DNA of 64,000 nucleotides from UBA830 sp038146925 (GCA_038146925.1 JAYQSP010000001.1:1-64000), one strand, 5' to 3'. Shown: positions 35,851 through 44,349, counted from the stretch's first letter. The notes: generated from the sequence alone by a model not told the origin. Translations and numbers: made by a program.

Positions 35851-37401
35851 ATGTTTTCCGGTCTGCGCCATTTCCGCCGGATCGTCTCGGTCGCCCGCAC
35901 GCTGGCCCGGCACGACGCCCTGTTCCCTCTCGACGGCGCCGGATTGCCGCGGATCGCGCCGGCCCTGATCCGGCTCGCGCTGTTCGCGCCGCGAAATTCC
36001 AGCATAAAATCGCAGCGGCCGGGTGAGCGGTTGACCGCCGCGCTGACCGAGCTGGGACCGGCCTTCGTGAAACTGGGACAGGCGCTGTCGGTGCGCCCCG
36101 ACCTGGTGGGCGACGAACTGGCTGACGATCTGCGCTCGTTGCAGGACCGGCTACCCCCGTTCGACGGGGCGCTCGCGCGGCAGGCCGTCGAGGCGGAACT
36201 CGGCAAGCCGGTCGAAGAGCTGTTCGCCACCTTCGATGCCGACCCGATCGCCGCCGCGTCCATCGCGCAGGTACACCGGGCGACGCTGGCCGACGGCCGC
36301 CATGTCGCCGTGAAGATTCTGCGTCCGGACATCGAAGTTGCGTTTTCCCGCGATCTCGACCTCGCCCGCTGGGCAGCCGTGAAACTGGAAAACACGCGCC
36401 CCGACCTGCGCCGGCTGAAACCGGTCGAAGCCATCGACACCATCATTCGCTCAGTCGAGATCGAGATGGATCTGCGGTTCGAAGCCGCGGCGGCGGACGA
36501 GCTGCGCGAAAACTTCGCCGACGAACCCCGGTTCGCCGTGCCGGACGTCGACTGGGCGCATACAAGCCGCCGGGTCATGACCACAAGCTGGATCGACGCC
36601 ACGCCAGTTAATGAGCTGGATCTGTCGAATATGCGGGCGGAAGACGCCAGAGACATCGTCGCCAATTTCGCAAAAATTTTCTTTCTGCAGGTCTTTCGCG
36701 ACGGTTTTTTTCACGCCGACCTGCATCCGGGCAATATGTTCGTCGACGACGACGGCGTGTTCCACGCGGTCGATTTCGGGATCATGGGGCGCCTGGACAA
36801 ACGCACGCGGCAATACCTGGCGGAGATGCTGCACGGCTTCCTGACCGGCAATTACCGGCAGGTTGCGGCGGTTCACATCCGGGCCGGGTACGTGCCGGCC
36901 GACCAGTCGGTCGACGAATTCGCGCAGGCGGCGCGGTCGATCGCGGAACCCATTCTGGGACTGCCGCTGGGAGAGATTTCCCTGGCGCGTCTGCTGGCGC
37001 AGCTATTCGCGGTCACCGAAAAGTTCAGGATGGAAGCACAGCCGCAGCTTTTGCTGTTGCAGAAAACCATGCTGGTGGCCGAGGGCGTCGGCCGCCGCCT
37101 TTGCCCGGACGTCAACATGTGGGAACTGGCACGCCCCCTGATCGAAGACTGGATGCTCGAACATATGGGGCCGGAAGCCCGTATACGCGATGCGGCGGAC
37201 TCCATGCTGGATGTGGTCGAACGCCTGCCCTTTCTCATCACCGAAATGGAAGAGTCGCTGAGCCGTACCGCCCGGGACGGGCTTCGCGTCGACCCTGCCT
37301 CGCTGGAGGCGCTGGCGGGGGGAAGAGGGCGCGGCGGCGGATGGCGGTTCTGGGCAGCGGCGGCGGCAATGATCGTCCTTATTGCCGTCATACTGGACTA
37401 A
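35851..37401 (+). CDS. ubiB: UbiB (ABC1/ADCK-type) atypical kinase
   Basis: 516 residues. Ubiquinone-synthesis accessory ATPase. KxGQ motif AFVKLGQALSVRPDL, ADIA-type loop SIAQVHRATLADG, ATP-site VAVKILRPDI, catalytic FHADLHPGNMFVDDDG and VDFGIMGRLD, and two C-terminal membrane helices (FWAAAAAMIVLIAVILD at the end). The K-x-G-Q signature identifies the UbiB family. Operon with ubiE. Confidence 0.95.
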   Translation: MFSGLRHFRRIVSVARTLARHDALFPLDGAGLPRIAPALIRLALFAPRNSSIKSQRPGERLTAALTELGPAFVKLGQALSVRPDLVGDELADDLRSLQDRLPPFDGALARQAVEAELGKPVEELFATFDADPIAAASIAQVHRATLADGRHVAVKILRPDIEVAFSRDLDLARWAAVKLENTRPDLRRLKPVEAIDTIIRSVEIEMDLRFEAAAADELRENFADEPRFAVPDVDWAHTSRRVMTTSWIDATPVNELDLSNMRAEDARDIVANFAKIFFLQVFRDGFFHADLHPGNMFVDDDGVFHAVDFGIMGRLDKRTRQYLAEMLHGFLTGNYRQVAAVHIRAGYVPADQSVDEFAQAARSIAEPILGLPLGEISLARLLAQLFAVTEKFRMEAQPQLLLLQKTMLVAEGVGRRLCPDVNMWELARPLIEDWMLEHMGPEARIRDAADSMLDVVERLPFLITEMEESLSRTARDGLRVDPASLEALAGGRGRGGGWRFWAAAAAMIVLIAVILD

Positions 37402-37471
37402 ACGCATTTTGTTGCGGAAATGCTTTGGAATCATTAGGTTACCGGCTTTCCAGCCACGGTGGAGGCGCTGA

Positions 37472-38692
37472 ATGCTCCACGGCGAACGCATACTTCTGAT
37501 CATCTCCGGCGGGATCGCGGCCTATAAAAGCCTCGACCTGATCCGCCGGCTGCGCGAACGCGGCGCATCGGTACGCTGCGTGCTGACCGAGTCCGCAACG
37601 CAGTTCGTAACCCCTCTGTCAGTGTCGGCGTTGAGCGAAGACAAGGTTTACGGCGATCTGTTCTCGCTGACGGACGAAGCCGAAATGGGCCATATTCAGC
37701 TATCCCGCGATGCCGATCTGCTGGTCGTCGCGCCGGCCACGACGAATATTCTGGCCAAGATGGCGCAAGGCATCGGCGACGACCTGGCGACAACCGTGCT
37801 GTTGGCCACAGACAAGGACGTGCTGGTCGCGCCCGCCATGAACGTGCGGATGTGGGAGCACGCGGCCACACGACACAACGTCTCGATGCTGAAATCCCGC
37901 GGCGTGCTGTTCGCGGGCCCGACGGAAGGAAATATGGCCTGCGGCGAATTCGGCGAAGGCCGCATGGTCGAGCCGCTGGACATCGTGGCCGCAATCGAAA
38001 CCTATTTCGGCGCGTCGGCACCGCTCGCGGGTCGCCATGCCATCGTCACCAGCGGCCCTACGCACGAGGCTATCGACCCCGTGCGCTACATCGCCAACAG
38101 GTCGTCCGGCAAGCAGGGACACGCCATCGCCGCCGCGCTGGCCGGTCTGGGCGCGCGGACCACGCTGGTCACCGGCCCGACGCATGAGCCCGATCCCGCC
38201 GGCGTCGACGTCATTCGGATCGAAACCGCACAGGACATGCATGACGCCGCGACGGCCGCCCTGCCGGCCGATATCGCGATCTGCGCCGCCGCCGTGGCGG
38301 ACTGGCGGCCCGCCGCGCCCGGCGACAGGAAGATCAAGAAACGCGACGACGGCACGCCACCGGTGCTCGATATGATCGAAAACCCGGATATCCTGCGGGC
38401 ATTGTCCAATTCGGACAATCAGCGCCCGGCGCTGGTTATCGGCTTCGCCGCCGAAACCAACGACGTGGTCGATAATGCGGTCGCGAAACGCGCGCACAAG
38501 GGGTGCGACTGGATCGTCGCGAACGACGTATCGCCCGCGACCGGCACGTTCGGGGGCGACCGAAATACGGTTCACCTGGTGACTGCCGACGGCGTGGAGA
38601 ACTGGCCCGCACTGGCCAAAACAGACGTCGCCGCCCGGCTGGCGGAACGCATTGCCGATCATTTTTCTTCTCTCCCGGAGGCTGCCGAGTGA
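37472..38692 (+). CDS. coaBC: Phosphopantothenoylcysteine decarboxylase/synthetase (CoaBC)
   Basis: 406 residues. N-terminal flavin decarboxylase: GGIAAYKSLDLI, PAMNVRMWEH, catalytic Cys in NMACGEFGEGRM. The C-terminal synthetase begins at about residue 188: AIVTSGPTHEAIDPVRYIAN, RSSGKQGHAIA, ICAAAVADWRP. Makes 4'-phosphopantetheine from phosphopantothenate and cysteine. Its stop overlaps the GTG of dut. Confidence 0.96.
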   Translation: MLHGERILLIISGGIAAYKSLDLIRRLRERGASVRCVLTESATQFVTPLSVSALSEDKVYGDLFSLTDEAEMGHIQLSRDADLLVVAPATTNILAKMAQGIGDDLATTVLLATDKDVLVAPAMNVRMWEHAATRHNVSMLKSRGVLFAGPTEGNMACGEFGEGRMVEPLDIVAAIETYFGASAPLAGRHAIVTSGPTHEAIDPVRYIANRSSGKQGHAIAAALAGLGARTTLVTGPTHEPDPAGVDVIRIETAQDMHDAATAALPADIAICAAAVADWRPAAPGDRKIKKRDDGTPPVLDMIENPDILRALSNSDNQRPALVIGFAAETNDVVDNAVAKRAHKGCDWIVANDVSPATGTFGGDRNTVHLVTADGVENWPALAKTDVAARLAERIADHFSSLPEAAE

Positions 38693-39138
38693 ACACCGTC
38701 GAGATCGCCGTTACCCGCCTGCCGCACAACCCCGATCTTCCGCTGCCGGCATACGAAACCGAGCAATCGGCCGGGATGGATCTCGCCGCCGCCATCGACG
38801 CCCCCACTATCCTGGCGCCCGGCGCACGCGACATGATACCGACCGGACTGGCGATCGCGCTGCCGCCGGGATACGAGGCCCAGATCCGGCCGCGATCCGG
38901 ATTGGCGGCGAAGAACGGCGTTACCGTTCTCAATACGCCTGGCACCGTGGACGCCGACTACCGTGGCGAAGTAAAGGTGATCCTTATAAATCTGGGCAAT
39001 GAGGATTTCGTGATCGAGCGCGGGATGCGGATCGCGCAGATGGTGATCGCGCCTGTCACCCAGGGACTTTTTACCGAAGTCGATGTCTTGTCCGACACGG
39101 CGCGGGGCGCCGGCGGGTTCGGCTCGACCGGCACCTGA
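38689..39138 (+). CDS. dut: Deoxyuridine 5'-triphosphate nucleotidohydrolase
   Basis: 149 residues from the GTG at 38689, which overlaps the coaBC stop; GGAGG lies 7 bp upstream. dUTPase motifs in order: AGMDLAAAID (I), RPRSGLAAKNGVTVLN (II/III), GTVDADYRGEVKVILIN and RIAQMVIAP, with C-terminal RGAGGFGSTGT (motif V). Hydrolyses dUTP to dUMP. A longer frame overlaps coaBC in another register and is rejected. Confidence 0.96.
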   Translation: MNTVEIAVTRLPHNPDLPLPAYETEQSAGMDLAAAIDAPTILAPGARDMIPTGLAIALPPGYEAQIRPRSGLAAKNGVTVLNTPGTVDADYRGEVKVILINLGNEDFVIERGMRIAQMVIAPVTQGLFTEVDVLSDTARGAGGFGSTGT

Positions 39139-39152
39139 TAGGAACCGGACGG

Positions 39153-39947
39153 GTGGATTTTTCCGAAGACCAGATACTGCGCTACGCCCGCCATATCGTG
39201 CTGCCGGAAGTCGGCGGAGCGGGTCAGCAGAAGCTGTTGGAGGCGAGCGTACTGGTCATCGGTGCGGGCGGACTGGGCGCGCCGCTGCTGATGTATCTCG
39301 CCGCCGCCGGCGTCGGCACGCTGGGGGTCGTCGATGACGATGCGGTCGACCTCTCCAACCTGCAGCGCCAGGTCATTCATACAACCGACCGCATTGGCGT
39401 GGCCAAAGTGGACAGTGCGGGCAAAGCGGTCGCGGGCATAAATCCGGATATCGCGTTCGTGCCCCATCACGCACGGCTGACCGCCGGGAATGTCGACGAG
39501 CTGATTGACGGCTATGACATCGTCGCCGACGGCAGCGATAATTTCGAGACGCGTTATCTGGTCAATGACGCATGCCATCTTGCGGAAAAGACGCTGGTCT
39601 CCGCGGCAATCCTGCGCTTCGAAGGGCAGATTGCGACATTCCGGTCCGGCCTCGGCACAGGCGAGCCATGCTATCGCTGTCTGTACCGGGAAGCGCCGGC
39701 GCCGGGGCTGGTGCCGAGCTGCGCCGAAGGCGGCGTTCTTGGCGCGCTGGCCGGAACGGTCGGTTCTCTCCAGGCGGTGGAGGTACTGAAGGAAATCATG
39801 CGGATCGGCGACACGCTCGCGGGCTCTCTGCTGATATACGACGCGCTCGCCGCCGATGTCCGGAAGATGAAACTGGCGCGGGATCCGGCATGCCCGCTGT
39901 GCGGCGACGCCCCGTCGATTACCGATCTGTCGGCCTACGCGGCATAA
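39153..39947 (+). CDS. MoeB/ThiF-type adenylyltransferase
   Basis: 264 residues from a GTG at 39153. E1-like activation of a ubiquitin-like sulfur carrier: ILRYARHIVLPEVGGAGQQK, VIGAGGLGAPLLMYLAAAG, DDDAVDLSNLQRQVIHT and the zinc cysteines GEPCYRCLYREAP and CPLCGDAPS. There is no rhodanese domain fused at the C-terminus, so sulfur must come from a separate protein. The downstream DsrE-like gene overlaps its stop codon (TAATG), which suggests a sulfur-handling pair. MoeB, ThiF or other sulfur-carrier activation all remain possible. Confidence 0.88.
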   Translation: MDFSEDQILRYARHIVLPEVGGAGQQKLLEASVLVIGAGGLGAPLLMYLAAAGVGTLGVVDDDAVDLSNLQRQVIHTTDRIGVAKVDSAGKAVAGINPDIAFVPHHARLTAGNVDELIDGYDIVADGSDNFETRYLVNDACHLAEKTLVSAAILRFEGQIATFRSGLGTGEPCYRCLYREAPAPGLVPSCAEGGVLGALAGTVGSLQAVEVLKEIMRIGDTLAGSLLIYDALAADVRKMKLARDPACPLCGDAPSITDLSAYAA

Positions 39948-40330
39948 TGGCGTCGCCCGACAAGCTGTCTCTCATTATCCAGTCGGGCGATTTCGACCGG
40001 GTTCATTATGCATTGGTGATGGCGAGCGCCGCACTCGCGACAGGCAGACCGGTCACGCTGTTGTTCACCATGGAAGGCACCCGGGCGCTCATACACGGGT
40101 TCGCCGACGTGCCGCAGGAGACAATGCTGGCGCAAAAGAACTTGGCCACGTTCGAGGAACTGATCGCCGCCTGCGCGGAAATGGATGCCAAGTTCATGGT
40201 CTGCGAGATGGGGCTGCGTGCAACGGGCATCAACCGGCCCCGGTTACGCACAGATATCGACATCACGGATGGAAGCGCCGTCAGTTTCCTGGGGGACGCC
40301 TCGGCGGACGGCGCAATCCTGTACGTCTGA
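39947..40330 (+). CDS. DsrE-like protein
   Basis: 127 residues. Seen: KLSLIIQSGDFDRVHYALVMA, RPVTLLFTMEGTRAL and KFMVCEMGLRATGI, a DsrE/F-type fold with one Cys (MVCEMG), the position used by some family members for persulfide transfer. Its ATG overlaps the TAA of the adenylyltransferase gene. Likely a small cytoplasmic sulfur- or thiol-handling protein; a specific role is unknown. It ends 6 bp from the convergent hydroxyacid dehydrogenase gene. Confidence 0.72.
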   Translation: MASPDKLSLIIQSGDFDRVHYALVMASAALATGRPVTLLFTMEGTRALIHGFADVPQETMLAQKNLATFEELIAACAEMDAKFMVCEMGLRATGINRPRLRTDIDITDGSAVSFLGDASADGAILYV

Positions 40331-40336
40331 TAATTC

Positions 40337-41317
40337 CTATACTTCGTAGACGCGGTCGGGCGGTCTGTGGTCGTCGACGAAGCTTTTGATGTTGACGATC
40401 ACCTTTTCGCCCATCGCGATCCGTCCTTCGTGGGTTGCGGACCCCAGATGCGGGGCGAGCACGACGTTGTCCAGTTGCAGCAAGGCGGTTTCTATTTCCG
40501 GTTCGCGCTCGTAGACGTCGAGCCCGGCACCGGCGATTTTGCCGTCGGCCAGCAACCTGGCCAGTGCCGCTTCGTCGATGATCTCGCCGCGGGCGGTGTT
40601 TACGACGAACGCATGAGGTTTCAGCAGGGCGAGGCGCTCCGCATTAAGCAGATGATGGGTTTCCCTGGTATGCGGGCAGTTGATCGAGATGAAGTCCATA
40701 TGGGCCAGCATCTGGTCGAGATCTTCCCAGTAAGTCGCTTCCAGGTCGCGTTCGACATCCACATGCAGACGGCGGCGGTTATGGTAATGCACCGTCATAC
40801 CAAATCCCCGGACCCGCCGGGCAAGCGCCTGACCGATCCTGCCCATACCGATGATCCCGAGACGTTTGCCCGAAATCCGGTGGCCGATCATGAACGTCGG
40901 CGCCCAGCCGTCCCATTTTCCCGCCCGGATCAGCCTCTCGCCTTCGACCAGCCGGCGCGGCGCGGCGAGAAGAAGACACGCTGCCATGTCCGCCGTATCG
41001 TCGGTCAGCACACCCGGCGTATTGGTAACGACGATCTTTCGCGCGGCCGCCGCTTCGAGATCGATGTGATTCACCCCGACGCCGAAATTGGCGATCAATT
41101 CGATCGATTCCGGCAACCGGTTGATCAGATCCGCATCGATGCGGTCGGTCACGGTAGGCACCAGCACTTCGACGCCGTCGCAGGCGGCAACGATTTCATC
41201 CGCAGACATCGCCGCATCCGTTGCATTCAGGCGCGCCTCGAAGAGTTCCATCATGCGCGTTTCGACATCGCGCGGAAGCCGGCGCGTGACAACCACAACT
41301 GGTTTACCCTTGGCCAT
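40337..41317 (-). CDS. 2-hydroxyacid dehydrogenase (glyoxylate/hydroxypyruvate reductase-like)
   Basis: 326 residues from ATG 41317 with GGAGG upstream; the longer reading starts upstream in non-coding sequence. Seen: ELIANFGVGVNHIDLEAA, NAD-binding LGIIGMGRIGQALARRVRG, VNTARGEIIDEAAL (Arg), GAGLDVYEREPEIE (Glu) and LAPHLGSATHE (catalytic His). Family members reduce glyoxylate or hydroxypyruvate to glycolate or D-glycerate. The specific substrate is not readable. Confidence 0.87.
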   Translation of the reverse strand: MAKGKPVVVVTRRLPRDVETRMMELFEARLNATDAAMSADEIVAACDGVEVLVPTVTDRIDADLINRLPESIELIANFGVGVNHIDLEAAAARKIVVTNTPGVLTDDTADMAACLLLAAPRRLVEGERLIRAGKWDGWAPTFMIGHRISGKRLGIIGMGRIGQALARRVRGFGMTVHYHNRRRLHVDVERDLEATYWEDLDQMLAHMDFISINCPHTRETHHLLNAERLALLKPHAFVVNTARGEIIDEAALARLLADGKIAGAGLDVYEREPEIETALLQLDNVVLAPHLGSATHEGRIAMGEKVIVNIKSFVDDHRPPDRVYEV

Positions 41318-41414
41318 ATTCTGGCCGTCCTCCCTGTTAGTTGCTTCTGGCGTATCAGGGCCGCCGCCGGTTGTCCAGAGATGTTGAGCCGTAGAGATAG
41401 CTGCCGCCAATGTT

Positions 41415-41420
41415 TATAAT
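41415..41420 (+). promoter_or_regulatory. -10 element positioned for a leaderless mRNA of the SH3 gene
   Basis: Perfect TATAAT, 6 nt before the ATG at 41427, so transcription would begin at or beside the start codon. No Shine-Dalgarno precedes the ATG, and the -35 is weak (TAGAGA at 41392-41397, 17 bp). Confidence 0.45.
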
Positions 41421-41426
41421 GCGGCG

Positions 41427-41924
41427 ATGGCGCCTTGTTCAAAATTGGTGGCGGTTTTCGCTTTTTGCGGTCTCGTATCGTTGTCGGTGCCGGTCGCTGC
41501 GCTGGCCGAAACGGGACTTCCTCTGCCGCGCTACGCATCGTTACGGGCCAACAAGGTTCACCTTCGGACCGGGCCGGGCATCCGGTATCCGGTAGACTGG
41601 ATCTTCGTGTCCCGCGGCATGCCGGTGGAAATCACCGCGGAATTCGAAAACTGGCGCAGGGTCAGGGACTGGCAGGGAACCGAAGGTTGGGTCCATCGGT
41701 CCATGCTGTCGGGTAAAAGGACCGCCGTGGTGACGGGCGGCATTCAGCCGATGCGACAGAACCCGGATCCGGAGTCAGCTCTGGCCGCGCGCGTTATGGA
41801 GAAAGTCGTCGGCCGCGTTCTCGAATGCGAAGGCGCGTGGTGCCGGATCGAAATCGGCAAGCGGCGCGGCTGGATGCGGCGGGCCCATATCTGGGGCGTG
41901 TATTCGGACGAACAGCTCAAATAG
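41427..41924 (+). CDS. Secreted bacterial SH3-domain protein
   Basis: 165 residues. Signal peptide MAPCSKLVAVFAFCGLVS to AALAETG. Then a bacterial SH3 domain (YASLRANKVHLRTGPGIRY, EITAEFENWRRVRDWQGTEG) and a second, partial one (GRVLECEGAWCRIEIGKRRG). Such proteins sit in the periplasm or wall and bind peptidoglycan or regulate hydrolases. It ends 20 bp before the convergent partner-switching module. Family well recognised, specific function unknown. Confidence 0.85.
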   Translation: MAPCSKLVAVFAFCGLVSLSVPVAALAETGLPLPRYASLRANKVHLRTGPGIRYPVDWIFVSRGMPVEITAEFENWRRVRDWQGTEGWVHRSMLSGKRTAVVTGGIQPMRQNPDPESALAARVMEKVVGRVLECEGAWCRIEIGKRRGWMRRAHIWGVYSDEQLK

Positions 41925-41944
41925 GGCCGAAGCCGGCGGTACTT

Positions 41945-42604
41945 TCAGGTTCGATCGCACTTCCCGGAAACGAAGACCTCGCTTCCGGTTCCGCGATACT
42001 GCAAAGCGGCGAATTCGGCGCTCATTGCCAGAGACATGCCGCGCCCATGCAACATGGTACCGGGCCTGTCGCGGGATTCCAGATAGCCTCCCCAGTCGAA
42101 TCCGTCGCCCTGATCCTGGATTATCACCGTGAAGCAGGTGTCGTCCCGTCTGATCGAAACGGTGGCATATTTGTCGCGATATTGAGGCGAAATGAGCCGT
42201 CGTTCTATTTCTTCCTGCCAGCGGCCGGACTGCAGCAGCTCCGATTTTTCGTCGAACGTGATTCCGAGGTTTCCGTGTTCGACAGCGTTCACCAGCAGTT
42301 CCCGCATGCCGATGGAAGCAATGGACGACAAACCAAGCGTCTTGGTCGCGATGCGCGTGCAGGTGTCGATATCGTCGAAGGTGGAAACCTGCATGGTCAT
42401 GTGCAGATTGTTGAAGGTCCCGGCGGGCGGATCTTCAAGATCGGGAACGCAGTGCAGGGCCTGGCTCAGCCAAGACATCCCGGCGGTATCGATCGGAGTG
42501 TGGATCATGCATCCTGCCAGAACCATCGTGTCGTGGGTCCTGGCCGGCGGGGTCTGTTGTTCGGATTGTGGCGACGGCGAACGGGCGGGTTTGACCGATT
42601 TCAT
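41945..42604 (-). CDS. RsbW-like anti-sigma/serine kinase HATPase domain protein
   Basis: 219 residues. Single HATPase domain: N-box GMRELLVNAVEHGNLGI, G1 QDQGDGFDWGGYL, G2 GRGMSLAMSAEFAAL. No dimerisation or phospho-His domain, so a stand-alone kinase or anti-sigma type as in partner switching. Its ATG overlaps the stop of the PP2C gene, so the two are coupled. The N-terminal 90 residues (TFNNLHMTMQVSTFDDIDTC) form an extra domain not seen in classical RsbW. With the STAS gene upstream, a sigma-like target or another output is likely; it cannot be named from here. Confidence 0.82.
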   Translation of the reverse strand: MKSVKPARSPSPQSEQQTPPARTHDTMVLAGCMIHTPIDTAGMSWLSQALHCVPDLEDPPAGTFNNLHMTMQVSTFDDIDTCTRIATKTLGLSSIASIGMRELLVNAVEHGNLGITFDEKSELLQSGRWQEEIERRLISPQYRDKYATVSIRRDDTCFTVIIQDQGDGFDWGGYLESRDRPGTMLHGRGMSLAMSAEFAALQYRGTGSEVFVSGKCDRT

Positions 42605-43854
42605 GGGTTTCCCTCCGCGGTTCCATCCGGTCTGGACAGCATCACCATCGTCAGATCGTCGTCCAGCGGACCGGGCGCCCGGTCGATGAAATCCGTCAAC
42701 AGCGCATCGAAGGGATGAGCGTCAGTGCTCAGCCCGCCGGTTAACGCCATTGCAATCCGGTCGTCGTCATAGACCGGGTTGACCATGTCGGGCGTCTCGG
42801 TCAGCGCATCGCTGTACAGGAAAAGCGAGCTTCCGGGCGGAAACGCCACCTCGTGTTGGTCGTAGCTCGCTTCCCGTGTCATGCCCAGCGGGCGGCCATC
42901 GGAAGCCAGGAATTTACCTGTCCTGCCGCCGGGATCGACCAGAAACGGCTTCGGTCCGGCAGCGCCGACATACCGGGTCACATTGTCGTGGAAATCGATA
43001 TACCCGCCGATCGCCGTAGCGAACTGGCCCACGGACAGCATGCTGTGAAGGCGGCGATTGATGCGTTCGATATAGACGGTCTGGTCGCCGTCCTCCAGAT
43101 AGCCACCCGACATCACGAGGGACTGGAACCGGAACGTATTCAGCGACGCAACAACGCCGTGGCCGGTGAAATCGACGATGGTGAAACCCATCCGGCGGGT
43201 GTCGATGGGCCAGGCGTTCCACATGTCGCCGCCCAGCGCGTCGCAGGTCTGGAAATGGGCGCGAATATCGATCCCGTACATCTGTTTCAGTTTATCCAGA
43301 TGCTTTTGCCGGGGCATGATGCCATGCTGCATTTCGCGTGCGATATCGAGCTCTCGCTCCATGGATTCGCGATATACCGACAACTGATTCAGCATGTGAC
43401 GGTTTTGAAGATGGATGCCGACACGCGCACGCAGTTCTGCGTCGTTGATCGGCTTGCCGACCATGTCGGTGGCGCCGGCCTCGAATATCCGCGCCCGGTC
43501 CTCAGCGGAATCGGCGGCGGTCTGAACCAATATAGGAAGTAACCGGTAAGCCGGGTTCATACGTAATTTCTCGCATACTTCAAACCCGCCCATGCGCGGC
43601 ATCTGCAGATCCAGAACCACCAGATCAGGAGATTCCGTCTCTATCGCATCGAGTGCGTCATCGCCGTCTTCAGCGAAGATGAGATTGTTGTATCCCCCCG
43701 CCGTCAGATAAAATTCGATCAGTTTCCGGACGACCATCTGGTCGTCGACAACGAGGATTTTGGATGCCTTGATGGCACGATCGAGGCGCGTACTCTCGTC
43801 GTCAGAGACGTTGGGCTCTCCGGCAAGAGCCTCCGGAACATTTATGTGATTCAT
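42601..43854 (-). CDS. Response-regulator receiver fused to SpoIIE/PP2C phosphatase (RsbU/RsbP-like)
   Basis: 417 residues. Receiver domain 32-150 with phospho-acceptor Asp82 in LVVLDLQMPRMGG and Lys in MVGKPIND; a coiled linker (ESMERELDIAREMQHGI); then a PP2C-type phosphatase with metal-binding DALGGDMWNAW, IVDFTGHGVVASLNT, FLYSDALTETPD and LDDDLTMVML. Phosphorylation by an unknown kinase would switch dephosphorylation of the STAS protein. A coiled Q-H-G motif before the phosphatase (AREMQHGIMPRQ) is typical of regulated RsbU-like enzymes. No cognate histidine kinase is adjacent. Confidence 0.87.
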   Translation of the reverse strand: MNHINVPEALAGEPNVSDDESTRLDRAIKASKILVVDDQMVVRKLIEFYLTAGGYNNLIFAEDGDDALDAIETESPDLVVLDLQMPRMGGFEVCEKLRMNPAYRLLPILVQTAADSAEDRARIFEAGATDMVGKPINDAELRARVGIHLQNRHMLNQLSVYRESMERELDIAREMQHGIMPRQKHLDKLKQMYGIDIRAHFQTCDALGGDMWNAWPIDTRRMGFTIVDFTGHGVVASLNTFRFQSLVMSGGYLEDGDQTVYIERINRRLHSMLSVGQFATAIGGYIDFHDNVTRYVGAAGPKPFLVDPGGRTGKFLASDGRPLGMTREASYDQHEVAFPPGSSLFLYSDALTETPDMVNPVYDDDRIAMALTGGLSTDAHPFDALLTDFIDRAPGPLDDDLTMVMLSRPDGTAEGNP

Positions 43855-43897
43855 GGGACGCGAAAATCGCCGTCGTACTTGCTCTGACTGTCGGTGT

Positions 43898-44203
43898 TCA
43901 GGCGACGATCGGGATAACCTCGTCGATTTTCGTATGTTCGAGAACGGTTTTAACGGGCCCCTGGGGACCGCGCAGGCTCAGATCGATCTCGGTCTGCTTC
44001 GTTTCGTCATTAGCGAAGAGGAGCATGCCGATCCCGGCTGAATCGATGGACTGAAGCCCCGCCAGATCGATCACGCAGGCTTTTTTGCCGGATTCGGTCG
44101 CGGATTTCATGACTTCCTGAAATTCTTTATAGCTGGAAAAGGTCAGCTCGCCCGACAGCTTGATCTCAACATGATCGTTATGGACGTTTACAGCACTCGA
44201 CAT
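43898..44203 (-). CDS. STAS-domain anti-anti-sigma factor (RsbV-like)
   Basis: 101 residues from ATG 44203. STAS fold with phospho-site IDSAGIGMLLF (Ser of DSxG) and an N-terminal MSSAVNVHNDHVEIKLSGEL. Partner of the PP2C and HATPase encoded downstream: kinase phosphorylates it, phosphatase removes the phosphate, and only the unphosphorylated form would bind the kinase. The Shine-Dalgarno (CAGGAG, 7-nt spacer) is buried in an inverted repeat described separately. Confidence 0.88.
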   Translation of the reverse strand: MSSAVNVHNDHVEIKLSGELTFSSYKEFQEVMKSATESGKKACVIDLAGLQSIDSAGIGMLLFANDETKQTEIDLSLRGPQGPVKTVLEHTKIDEVIPIVA

Positions 44204-44273
44204 GCCTAGGCTCCTGTATTGCGGCGCGCGCAATATTGAGATTTCGTGCTCCTTAAACTTCGTCAGGAGCCTA
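44204..44273 (-). promoter_or_regulatory. Structured leader of the STAS gene with SD-sequestering hairpin
   Basis: In the transcript, UAGGCUCCUG (44273-44264) can pair perfectly with CAGGAGCCUA (44216-44207), which contains the Shine-Dalgarno AGGAG. A nested stem UAUUGCG/CGCAAUA (44235-44229 with 44223-44217) closes the middle. A second AGGAGC copy (44253-44248) can pair with the same GCUCCU of the 5' arm, freeing the Shine-Dalgarno. Two mutually exclusive folds are the design of a translational switch. Upstream, GGAAA-N17-GGTT (44322-44297) only loosely resembles a stress-sigma (EcfG) promoter. Confidence 0.55.
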
Positions 44274-44349
44274 TTTTAAGGATAAAGAACTTAACAAACC
44301 GTTTTCGCCCGGCGGATTTTCCTAACGCAATCCGTCACGGAGAAAGCGC

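Noticed and set aside
44297..44322. EcfG general-stress promoter before the STAS gene
   Set aside because: GGAAA-N17-GGTT misses two consensus bases of GGAAC-N17-CGTT; kept only as a note in the leader entry.
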